Shown here one piece after another: positions 1 through 6,089 of a DNA stretch of 16,889 bases. Under the pieces are notes generated by a model. That model worked only from the letters and a program-made list of their open reading frames with translations. It ran no database searches and was not told the origin of the DNA. The position numbers and the translations under genes are program-made. The stretch comes from an uncultured Clostridium sp. (lineage in GTDB: Bacteria; Bacillota; Clostridia; Lachnospirales; Lachnospiraceae). The stretch is from NCBI GenBank assembly GCA_934438135.1, contig CAKSBP010000057.1, forward strand, positions 1 to 16,889, read 5' to 3'. The first letter of the stretch is position 1, and each line of letters starts with the position of its first letter.

Positions 1-756
1 AAAATGCCTAACGGCGATGAGATTAAATCCGGTTCAACATTCGCAAGCATTCGTTCTAACTATAAGAATGATAAAGACTATGCAGCATTATTACAGGCTT
101 ACCAGAATGGTGAATATTTCAAGACAAATTACCACAGATTCTGGGCTCAGGTTGAAGTTGCAGTTGCAAATGGTGTAATGTCTCAGTTATTTACAGGAGA
201 TTACACACATACAACACCAGTGCCTCCAACAAGTGAGACACCTGCAACAAGTGAGACACCTGTAACGAGTGAAACACCTGCAACAAGCGAAACACCTGCT
301 TCAGGTAACACTAATATTACAGTACAGTGTCCAACAGGTGCAGCTTCCACAAATACAATTGGCGGAACATTTAATGTTAAGAATACAGGTGATGCTGTAA
401 GCTTAAAGAATGTAACTGTACGTTATTACTTTACAGCAGATGGTTCTTCTGATATGAACATATTTATTGATAGTGTTGGATTCAGTTCATCTGAAGCTCC
501 TTACTATGCAAACCTGAATTCTGATACAACAGCAAAAGTTGTTAAGATGTCAAATCCTACCGCTACAGCTGACAGCTACTTAGAAGTAACCTTCAGTTCA
601 GATTACAAATTATCAAGTGCCTCCGCACTTTCCTTAGGTATTCGTCTTGCTAAGAATGACTGGTCTAACTTCGACCAGAGCAATGACTACTCTTATACAA
701 AGGGTGCAGTAGTACTTGTAAATGGAAATGTTGTAACAGGAACTGTTCCACAGTAG
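1..756 (+). CDS. C-terminal part of a secreted cellulase, probably GH48, with linker and CBM3 (5' end outside window)
   Basis: The reading frame is already open at base 1, so this is the 3' end of a longer gene; the ATG at 4 is probably internal. About the first 65 residues, with the segments MPNGDEIKSG, IRSNYKND and YHRFWAQVEVAVANG, resemble the end of the GH48 catalytic domain (processive cellobiohydrolase) as I remember the family. A Thr/Ser/Pro linker follows (about residues 69-100), then a beta-rich module (about 102-250, from NITVQCPTG to the stop) typical of a family 3 carbohydrate-binding module that binds crystalline cellulose. No dockerin repeats follow the CBM, so the enzyme is likely secreted free rather than part of a cellulosome. 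The signal peptide and most of the catalytic domain are outside the window. The CBM3 call is firmer than GH48; a GH9 enzyme is the main alternative. Confidence 0.72.
   Translation, partial: KMPNGDEIKSGSTFASIRSNYKNDKDYAALLQAYQNGEYFKTNYHRFWAQVEVAVANGVMSQLFTGDYTHTTPVPPTSETPATSETPVTSETPATSETPASGNTNITVQCPTGAASTNTIGGTFNVKNTGDAVSLKNVTVRYYFTADGSSDMNIFIDSVGFSSSEAPYYANLNSDTTAKVVKMSNPTATADSYLEVTFSSDYKLSSASALSLGIRLAKNDWSNFDQSNDYSYTKGAVVLVNGNVVTGTVPQ
229..300 (+). repeat. Four tandem 18-bp repeats encoding a TSETP(A/V) linker
   Basis: Four consecutive in-frame 18-nt units encode TSETPA, TSETPV, TSETPA and TSETPA. Differences between units are mainly synonymous (AGT/AGC, GAG/GAA, ACA/ACG), so the peptide repeat is kept while the DNA drifts. 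It is the flexible, probably glycosylated linker between the catalytic domain and the CBM3, and its copy number could vary by slippage or recombination. Confidence 0.9.
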
Positions 757-782
757 GATAGGAAGCAGCCAATCTGACTGGA

Positions 783-811
783 TTGCACTTCAGATAAAAA
801 TGTGTTATACT
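783..811 (+). promoter_or_regulatory. Candidate sigma-A promoter upstream of the lipoprotein gene
   Basis: TTGCAC (783-788) and TATACT (806-811) are separated by 17 bp, a usual sigma-A spacing with a good -10 and a moderate -35. Transcription would start near 818, upstream of the hairpin at 836-865, so the transcript would carry that hairpin in its leader. The -35 lies in a short inverted repeat (CAATC, 6 nt, GATTG). The call rests on pattern only. Confidence 0.4.
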
Positions 812-835
812 CAATTACATAATTTAAATAAAAAA

Positions 836-870
836 TCCACCTTTCCTTATCATGGGAAAGGTGGAATTTT
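836..870 (+). terminator. Rho-independent terminator after the cellulase gene, or leader attenuator
   Basis: TCCACCTTTCC (836-846) pairs perfectly with GGAAAGGTGGA (855-865) around an 8-nt loop and is followed by AATTTT. The preceding A run (831-835) can pair with the trailing T run, so it may also work in the other direction. The U tract is short for a very strong terminator. It lies 80 bases after the cellulase stop, where a terminator for that gene is expected, but also downstream of the promoter-like site at 783-811. Confidence 0.7.
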
Positions 871-903
871 CAGTTGATGGAAAGCGACGGCATCTATCAA
901 CTG
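871..903 (+). other. Inverted repeat (possible leader hairpin) before the lipoprotein gene
   Basis: CAGTTGAT (871-878) is the exact reverse complement of ATCAACTG (896-903), with a 17-nt spacer. It starts directly after the T run of the preceding hairpin and ends 15 nt before the Shine-Dalgarno sequence of the lipoprotein gene. No T tract follows, so it is not a terminator. I do not recognise it as a known riboswitch class. Confidence 0.4.
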
Positions 904-927
904 TTTCTATGTAGATTGGAGTATGGT

Positions 928-1533
928 ATGAAAAGATACAGAAAATTTTATATTATCCTGTCACTGATGTTGACTATGATAATGATGGTATCCTGTTCAA
1001 AGAAAGCAGAAGAAAGCCAGGAAGACGAAAAAATCAGTTCGGTGTTTTTTTTATATACATCCACTGGTGAACAGCTGGATTTCCAAGCTCCAGAACCATT
1101 TATGAAAGCAGAGGAGAAAGAAACGTCTGGCACATTGACACTGACAGACAGTGGTTCTTCTATTGATACACTGACACTGCTCTTGATCCCGGTTTCTAAG
1201 GATTATGGAGAGAAGAAAGTAAGGCAGGATACTGCAGAATTTGTAAGAGAATATGAAAATCTCGCTCAGGAAAATAATGGAATAGTAGAAGAAAAGAGCA
1301 GTTTGATAAAGATGAAATTCGGAGATTATGCAGTAACCTATTCTGATATCTGCTATGAACTGGATCATACCATGTCTTACTGTGTCAAATTTTATACGCT
1401 TATTACAGCAAAAGATAAAAAAGATTCCTATATTTTGACTGGAAATATCCGTACAGGAGAAGATACTGCCGATAAATTTGAAATAGAAACTTTGTTGGAT
1501 GAACTATTCTCCAGCATGAAATGGCATGCATAA
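928..1533 (+). CDS. Small predicted lipoprotein of unknown function
   Basis: The 201-residue protein starts at the ATG preceded by GGAG (918-921, 6-nt spacing); in-frame codons further upstream lack a ribosome binding site. The N-terminus is a lipoprotein signal: a basic KRYRK stretch, a hydrophobic core, then M-V-S-C with the lipidated cysteine at residue 23. A short charged Lys/Glu/Ser-rich tether follows. The mature part is a soluble alpha/beta-looking domain with three further cysteines and no motif I recognise. It should be anchored to the outer face of the membrane. A terminator lies directly downstream, so it is probably transcribed alone. Its place between a cellulase and the ATP synthase operon does not indicate a function. 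Confidence 0.8.
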   Translation: MKRYRKFYIILSLMLTMIMMVSCSKKAEESQEDEKISSVFFLYTSTGEQLDFQAPEPFMKAEEKETSGTLTLTDSGSSIDTLTLLLIPVSKDYGEKKVRQDTAEFVREYENLAQENNGIVEEKSSLIKMKFGDYAVTYSDICYELDHTMSYCVKFYTLITAKDKKDSYILTGNIRTGEDTADKFEIETLLDELFSSMKWHA

Positions 1534-1568
1534 TCTGGTAATAAGTGTACAACAAAAAAACGCATAAG

Positions 1569-1614
1569 AAAGAGCATTTTGTAAGAAAATAAAAGTACAA
1601 AATGCTCTTTTTTT
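1569..1614 (+). terminator. Strong Rho-independent terminator after the lipoprotein gene
   Basis: AAAGAGCATTTTGTA (1569-1583) is the perfect 15-bp complement of TACAAAATGCTCTTT (1596-1610), with a 12-nt A-rich loop and a T run at 1608-1614. It separates the lipoprotein gene from the ATP synthase operon, which implies a promoter for that operon between here and 1727. Confidence 0.92.
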
Positions 1615-1675
1615 ATTTGGAAAATTTATTCTCTGCTTTAGGAAAAAGAAAGGAGAACATTTATCCGAAAGAAAA

Positions 1676-1702
1676 TTTACTGAAAGAAAGGAAGCGTATA
1701 TT
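1676..1702 (+). promoter_or_regulatory. Weak candidate promoter for the atp operon
   Basis: The best match in the 112 bp between the terminator and atpB is TTTACT (1676-1681), 15 bp, TATATT (1697-1702). The -10 matches consensus at five of six positions, but the spacing is short. Transcription would begin near 1709, leaving a leader of about 18 nt. The region also holds two purine-rich Shine-Dalgarno-like stretches (AAAGGAG near 1649-1655 and AAAGGAAG near 1688-1694) with no matching ATG, so the true start site is uncertain. Confidence 0.3.
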
Positions 1703-1726
1703 ACGAATAACCTAGTAGAAGAACTG

Positions 1727-2389
1727 ATGGATGAGCTCAACTGTCAGAATGTATTTACGATTCCTATTATGGGAGGCATACCAGTATCCGAATCCGTGGC
1801 TGTAACCTGGATTATTATGGCGGTAGTAACCTTGCTCTGCCTGATATTTGTCCGGAATTTAAAAGTAGAAAATATCAGTAGAAAACAGCTGGCTCTCGAA
1901 ACAGCTGTTGAAAGTATTTATCGTTTTTTTGATGAAATACTGGGAGAACATGGAAAAAAATATATTCCCTATCTTATGTCAACAGCCTTATATATTGGAA
2001 TTGCAAATCTAATTGGAATTATTGGGTTTAAGCCACCTACAAAAGATTTAAATGTAACGGCAGCCCTTGCTGTTATGAGTATTATTCTGATTGAGGCTGC
2101 AGGGTTAAAAAAATGGGGATTCAAAGGATGGCTCAAAGGATTTGCGGATCCAATGATGGTAATTGCCCCGATTAATGTGATGGAAATATTTATCCGTCCA
2201 CTGTCCTTGTGTATGCGGCTGTTTGGTAATGTTCTTGGTGCTTTTGTCATCATGGAGCTGATTAAAATTATTATACCGGTGTTTGTACCGATTCCATTCA
2301 GTTTATATTTCGATGTGTTTGATGGATTAATTCAGACATATGTGTTTGTATTTTTGACTTCCCTGTTTATCAAGGAAGCGATTGATTAA
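1727..2389 (+). CDS. atpB: ATP synthase Fo subunit a
   Basis: This is the membrane stator subunit that forms the ion half-channels against the c-ring. The 220-residue protein is strongly hydrophobic, with about five membrane segments. It carries the family signature PLSLCMRLFGNVLGAF, in which Arg164 is the essential arginine facing the c-ring carboxylate. The start MDELNCQNVF fits the short N-terminus usual in related clostridia, but no good Shine-Dalgarno sequence lies 5-12 nt upstream. An ATT codon at 1700, well placed after AAAGGAAG, is a less likely alternative. It is the first gene of the operon; no atpI precedes it. Confidence 0.96.
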   Translation: MDELNCQNVFTIPIMGGIPVSESVAVTWIIMAVVTLLCLIFVRNLKVENISRKQLALETAVESIYRFFDEILGEHGKKYIPYLMSTALYIGIANLIGIIGFKPPTKDLNVTAALAVMSIILIEAAGLKKWGFKGWLKGFADPMMVIAPINVMEIFIRPLSLCMRLFGNVLGAFVIMELIKIIIPVFVPIPFSLYFDVFDGLIQTYVFVFLTSLFIKEAID

Positions 2390-2409
2390 AAAGAAAAGGA
2401 GTGTTTATT

Positions 2410-2637
2410 ATGTTATCATCTATTATTGCAATTGGAGCAGGTATCGCAGCGTTAGCAGGTATTGGAGGAGGTATTGGTATTGGTATTGCAACAGGAAGAG
2501 CCGCAGATGCCATTGCCAGACAGCCAGAGGCAGAAGATAAAATTAACAAAGCATTATTACTTGGATGTGCGTTAGCAGAAGGTACTGCTGTATATGGATT
2601 TGTTATTGGTTTATTAATTATTATTTTATTAAAATAG
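2410..2637 (+). CDS. atpE: ATP synthase Fo subunit c (proton-type)
   Basis: This 75-residue two-helix hairpin forms the rotor ring. The ATG at 2410 is chosen because AAAAGGAG (2394-2401) sits 8 nt upstream; the GTG at 2401 overlaps that ribosome binding site. Helix 1 has a glycine-rich GGGIGIGIATG packing motif, the polar loop has the conserved ARQPEA (36-41), and helix 2 carries the ion-binding Glu57 in ALAEGTAVYG. The positions that supply Na+ ligands in Na+-coupled rings are Ile24 (Gln in the Na+ type) and Gly58 (Ser in the Na+ type), so proton coupling is predicted. It lies 20 nt after atpB and 21 nt before atpF. Confidence 0.97.
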   Translation: MLSSIIAIGAGIAALAGIGGGIGIGIATGRAADAIARQPEAEDKINKALLLGCALAEGTAVYGFVIGLLIIILLK

Positions 2638-2658
2638 CAGGAGAGGCAGGCGGTTATT

Positions 2659-3156
2659 ATGTTAAGAATGGATATCAATCTCTTATTTGAAATCATTAAC
2701 CTGCTTGTTTTTTATCTGCTCATGAAAAAGTTTTTGTTTGGACCGGTGCTTGGCATAATGGAGAAACGGAAATCTATGATAGATGGGCAGCTTAAACATG
2801 CTAAAACCACCGAGCAGAATGCTCTTTCGTTAAAGGAGCAGTACGAGCAGACCATGCAGAATGCAGAATCTGAGTCGGAGGAAATTCGAAGAAAGGCGAG
2901 AGAAGATGCCAAAGAAGAATACAATCGTATTTTGGAAGATGCGGATAAAAAGGCGGATAAGCTGATGGAAAATGCCCAGAAAAAAATTGAACTGGAACGT
3001 GCAAAAACCCTTCAAGATGTGCAGTCACAGATTACAGGTCTTGCAATGGCAGCAACGGTGAAAATCGTAGGTGAGCATGGAAAAGAAGGGTCAAAGAATT
3101 TATACGGCCAGTTTTTAAAAAAAGCAGGTGAGTCAAATGAATCAGGAATCCATTAA
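2659..3156 (+). CDS. atpF: ATP synthase Fo subunit b
   Basis: This is the peripheral stalk subunit linking Fo to delta and alpha. The 165-residue protein has one N-terminal membrane helix (about 6-22), then PVLGIMEKRKSMIDGQL, the usual start of the stalk, and a long charged coiled coil (about 33-130) rich in Glu, Lys and Ala. The start follows a purine-rich AGGCAGG stretch; an ATG three codons later (2668) is also possible. The 3' end overlaps atpH by 20 nt, suggesting translational coupling. Confidence 0.95.
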   Translation: MLRMDINLLFEIINLLVFYLLMKKFLFGPVLGIMEKRKSMIDGQLKHAKTTEQNALSLKEQYEQTMQNAESESEEIRRKAREDAKEEYNRILEDADKKADKLMENAQKKIELERAKTLQDVQSQITGLAMAATVKIVGEHGKEGSKNLYGQFLKKAGESNESGIH

Positions 3157-3640
3157 TTATGCAAAAGTACTCTACGATTTATCTGTCCCCTATGAGAAAC
3201 TGGAAAAACTAAAGCAGACGATAGAAGCTGTTCCACAGCTGAAACAGATGTTTTTAAATCCTATAATACCCAAAGAGGCCAAGTTCCATGTGATGGAGCG
3301 GATATTTACAGGAACAGTTCTTTCTTTTATGAAAGTAGTTCTGATTCATCAGGATATGGATTTAATTGAAGAAATTCTGACGGCATGTAAAGAATATTAT
3401 CATGAAAAAAATGGAATTTTGGATGCGGTTCTCTATTATGTAGAGAAACCAGATGAAGAACAGGCCAAAGGAATGAAAGAATATTTGAAAGAAAGATTTC
3501 AGAAAAAGCAGGTAAATCTAGAACAGGTTTTTGAGCCGGAATTACTGGGCGGTTTTATCCTGACAGCCGGAAATATAGAATATGACTGGAGTTATCGAGG
3601 ACGTTTAAATCGTATGAAACAAAAATTAGCCGGGAGGTGA
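3137..3640 (+). CDS. atpH: ATP synthase F1 subunit delta
   Basis: This is the OSCP-like subunit that fixes the peripheral stalk to the top of F1. The 167-residue protein begins INYAKVLYDLSVPYEKLEKL, the family's N-terminal helix pattern, and ends with the C-terminal signature FEPELLGGFILTAGNIEYDWSYRGRLNRMKQKL (positions 3529-3631, key residues L-G-G-F and D-W-S). The ATG at 3137 is preferred because AGGTGA (3126-3131) lies 5 nt upstream; a GTG at 3128 would overlap that site. It begins inside the end of atpF, and its own stop lies inside the ribosome binding site of atpA. Confidence 0.94.
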   Translation: MNQESINYAKVLYDLSVPYEKLEKLKQTIEAVPQLKQMFLNPIIPKEAKFHVMERIFTGTVLSFMKVVLIHQDMDLIEEILTACKEYYHEKNGILDAVLYYVEKPDEEQAKGMKEYLKERFQKKQVNLEQVFEPELLGGFILTAGNIEYDWSYRGRLNRMKQKLAGR

Positions 3641-3645
3641 CTTAC

Positions 3646-5151
3646 GTGGGTACCATTCGTTCCGATGAAATTATATCGATTATAAAAAGTGAAATTGAAA
3701 ATTTTGACGTAGATTGTGAAGAAACAGAAATTGGTTCGGTCATTTGGATTGGTGATGGAATTGCAACAGTATATGGAATTGAACATGCTATGTATGGAGA
3801 AATTGTCATTTTTGAAAATGGAATAAAGGGAATGGTTCAGGATATCAAAAGAAATGAAATTGGCTGTATTCTTTTTGGAAGAGATAATGGAATCAAAGAA
3901 GGTGCAAAGGTAAAACGAACACATAAACGTGCAGGAATTCCAGTTGGAGATGCCTTTGTAGGAAGAATTATTGATGCCCTTGGTTCGCCGATTGATGGAA
4001 AAGGTGATATTGCATCAACAGAGTATCGTTTCATTGAAAGTAAAGCACCAGGGATTGTGGACAGACAGTCTGTCAATGAACCAATGGAAACGGGTATTCT
4101 TGCTATTGATAGTATGTTCCCCATCGGAAGAGGACAGAGAGAACTGATTATCGGTGACCGTCAGACAGGAAAAACAGCAATTGCCATTGATACTATTTTA
4201 AATCAGAAGGGAAAAGATGTCGTTTGCATTTATACTGCCATTGGTCAAAAAGCATCTACCATTGCAAAAATTGTGAGTACCTTGAACAGACATGATGCCA
4301 TGGACTATTCTATTGTAGTTTCTGCAACAGCAAGTGATCCAGCATCCCTTCAGTATATTGCACCGTATTCTGCAACAGCATTGGCAGAATATTTTATGCA
4401 TCAGGGAAAAAATGTGCTGATTGTATATGACGATCTGTCAAAGCATGCGGTAGCGTATCGAGCATTATCTTTATTGTTAGATCGGTCACCGGGACGTGAG
4501 GCGTATCCAGGTGATGTCTTCTATCTGCATTCCAGATTATTGGAACGTTCCAGTAAATTAAGTGACGAGCTTGGAGGGGGGTCCATTACAGCACTGCCGA
4601 TTATTGAAACTCAGGCAGGTGATGTATCTGCCTATATTCCAACCAACGTGATTTCCATTACAGATGGACAGATTTTCTTAGAAAGTGACTTATTCTTTGC
4701 TGGTATGCGTCCAGCGGTTAATGTAGGACTTTCCGTCTCCCGTGTTGGTGGTGCGGCACAGACTAAAGCAATGAAAAAGGCAGCAGGAAGCATTCGTATT
4801 GATCTGGCACAGTTTAGAGAAATGGAAGTATTTACGCAGTTTGCTTCTGATTTGGATGCTTCTACAAAAGAGCAGTTACAGTACGGAAATAATCTAATGG
4901 AATTATTGAAACAGCCACGTTATGAGCCACTTAGCCTGCATCGTCAGGTTATTACTTTATGGGTGGCAGTAAATCGTATGATTCTGGATATTGAGAAAAA
5001 AAATGTGAAACAGTTCCAGAACGATATGCTGGTATATTTTGAGGAAAAACATCCGGATATCTGCAAGGAAATTGATGAGACAAAAAAACTTAGTGATGAA
5101 CTTGGTAAACGTATTTTAGAGGCAGCAGCGGAATTTAAAAGTAGGTGTTAA
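3646..5151 (+). CDS. atpA: ATP synthase F1 subunit alpha
   Basis: This is the non-catalytic nucleotide-binding subunit of the alpha3beta3 hexamer, 501 residues, the usual family length. The start is a GTG 8 nt after GGAGG (3633-3637); the in-frame GTG at 3637 overlaps the ribosome binding site and is unlikely. The P-loop GDRQTGKT is at residues 170-177. The LSVSRVGGAAQ segment holds the arginine that reaches into the catalytic site of beta. The ribosome binding site overlaps the atpH stop codon, and the gene ends 1 nt before atpG, so the stretch is tightly coupled. Confidence 0.97.
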   Translation: MGTIRSDEIISIIKSEIENFDVDCEETEIGSVIWIGDGIATVYGIEHAMYGEIVIFENGIKGMVQDIKRNEIGCILFGRDNGIKEGAKVKRTHKRAGIPVGDAFVGRIIDALGSPIDGKGDIASTEYRFIESKAPGIVDRQSVNEPMETGILAIDSMFPIGRGQRELIIGDRQTGKTAIAIDTILNQKGKDVVCIYTAIGQKASTIAKIVSTLNRHDAMDYSIVVSATASDPASLQYIAPYSATALAEYFMHQGKNVLIVYDDLSKHAVAYRALSLLLDRSPGREAYPGDVFYLHSRLLERSSKLSDELGGGSITALPIIETQAGDVSAYIPTNVISITDGQIFLESDLFFAGMRPAVNVGLSVSRVGGAAQTKAMKKAAGSIRIDLAQFREMEVFTQFASDLDASTKEQLQYGNNLMELLKQPRYEPLSLHRQVITLWVAVNRMILDIEKKNVKQFQNDMLVYFEEKHPDICKEIDETKKLSDELGKRILEAAAEFKSRC

Positions 5152-5152
5152 C

Positions 5153-6061
5153 ATGGCAAATGCAAGGGAAATTCAGACCAGAATGAAAAGCATTCAGGAT
5201 ACATTGAAAATTACGAATGCAATGTATATGATTTCTTCTTCTAAAATGAAGAGGGCAAAGCAGAAGCTTGCGGATACAGAGCCGTATTTTTACACACTTC
5301 AGTCTGCAATTGGACGTCTGCTTCGCCATATACCAGATATGGAACATTTATATTTTGACACGGTAGACAGGGACAAGGATAAAGCGGAGCGGCGAATTGG
5401 ATATATTGTTGTAACAGCGGATAAGGGTCTTGCGGGATCTTACAATCATAATGTTATAAAAATGGCACAGGAGCATCTTAATCAGTATCAAAATGAATAT
5501 ACCAGATTATTTGTGGTAGGTGAGTTAGGGCGGCAGTATTTTATACGAAAAAATATTGATGTGGATACTCATTTTCAATATACAGTACAAAAGCCGACTA
5601 TGAGCCGTGCCAGGGTTATTTCGGAAAAGATGCTGGATCTTTATAAGTCTGGAGAACTGGATGAAATTTATATGATTTTTACGAAAATGGAGAATGCGGT
5701 TTCATCAGAGGCAGAATTCATGCAGCTTCTTCCCTTAAAAAGGGAAGAATTCCATTATGGAAATAAGCTTCCAGCTGATGTATATATGGAGTCTTTTTCT
5801 TTTTATCCAAGTACAGAGGCAATTATGGATAGTGTCATTCCAAATTATATTGCAGGATTTATTTATGGTGCTCTGGTAGAATCTTATTCCAGTGAACATA
5901 ATGCCAGAATGATGGCAATGGAAGCAGCTAGTAAAAGTGCGAATAAAATGCTTCAAGAGCTTTCTGTGGAATATAACCGTGTCAGACAGGCAGCGATTAC
6001 TCAGGAACTGACGGAAGTAATTGCTGGTGCAAAATCTCAGAAGCGGAAACGAAAACATTAA
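5153..6061 (+). CDS. atpG: ATP synthase F1 subunit gamma
   Basis: This is the central rotor shaft inside the alpha3beta3 hexamer. At 302 residues it is slightly longer than the usual 285-290. The N-terminal helix MANAREIQTRMKSIQDTLKI and the C-terminal helix (VRQAAITQELTEVIAGA) form the coiled-coil axle, with a Rossmann-like middle containing VTADKGLAGSYN. The protein ends in a basic KSQKRKRKH tail beyond the usual end. It starts one base after the atpA stop, using AGGTG (5143-5147) as ribosome binding site. Confidence 0.96.
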   Translation: MANAREIQTRMKSIQDTLKITNAMYMISSSKMKRAKQKLADTEPYFYTLQSAIGRLLRHIPDMEHLYFDTVDRDKDKAERRIGYIVVTADKGLAGSYNHNVIKMAQEHLNQYQNEYTRLFVVGELGRQYFIRKNIDVDTHFQYTVQKPTMSRARVISEKMLDLYKSGELDEIYMIFTKMENAVSSEAEFMQLLPLKREEFHYGNKLPADVYMESFSFYPSTEAIMDSVIPNYIAGFIYGALVESYSSEHNARMMAMEAASKSANKMLQELSVEYNRVRQAAITQELTEVIAGAKSQKRKRKH

Positions 6062-6069
6062 AAAACAGA

Positions 6070-6083
6070 GAGGAGGTTTCCTC
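6070..6083 (+). promoter_or_regulatory. atpD ribosome binding site inside a small hairpin
   Basis: GAGGA (6070-6074) and TCCTC (6079-6083) are exact complements around a GGTT loop. The strong GAGGAGG Shine-Dalgarno sequence of atpD therefore sits in the 5' arm and loop. The hairpin is short and may be opened by ribosomes finishing atpG, 9 nt upstream. Its effect is inferred, not shown. Confidence 0.4.
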
Positions 6084-6089
6084 ACAGCT

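Noticed and set aside
229..300. Tandem 18-bp repeats as a possible CRISPR or minisatellite
   Set aside because: The units are contiguous, in frame, without spacers, and encode a Thr/Ser/Pro linker, so they belong to the cellulase.
874..927. Upstream ATG codons as the lipoprotein start
   Set aside because: They lack a ribosome binding site, fall inside an inverted repeat and would put 18 residues before the signal peptide. The ATG at 928 has GGAG at correct spacing and gives a proper lipoprotein signal.
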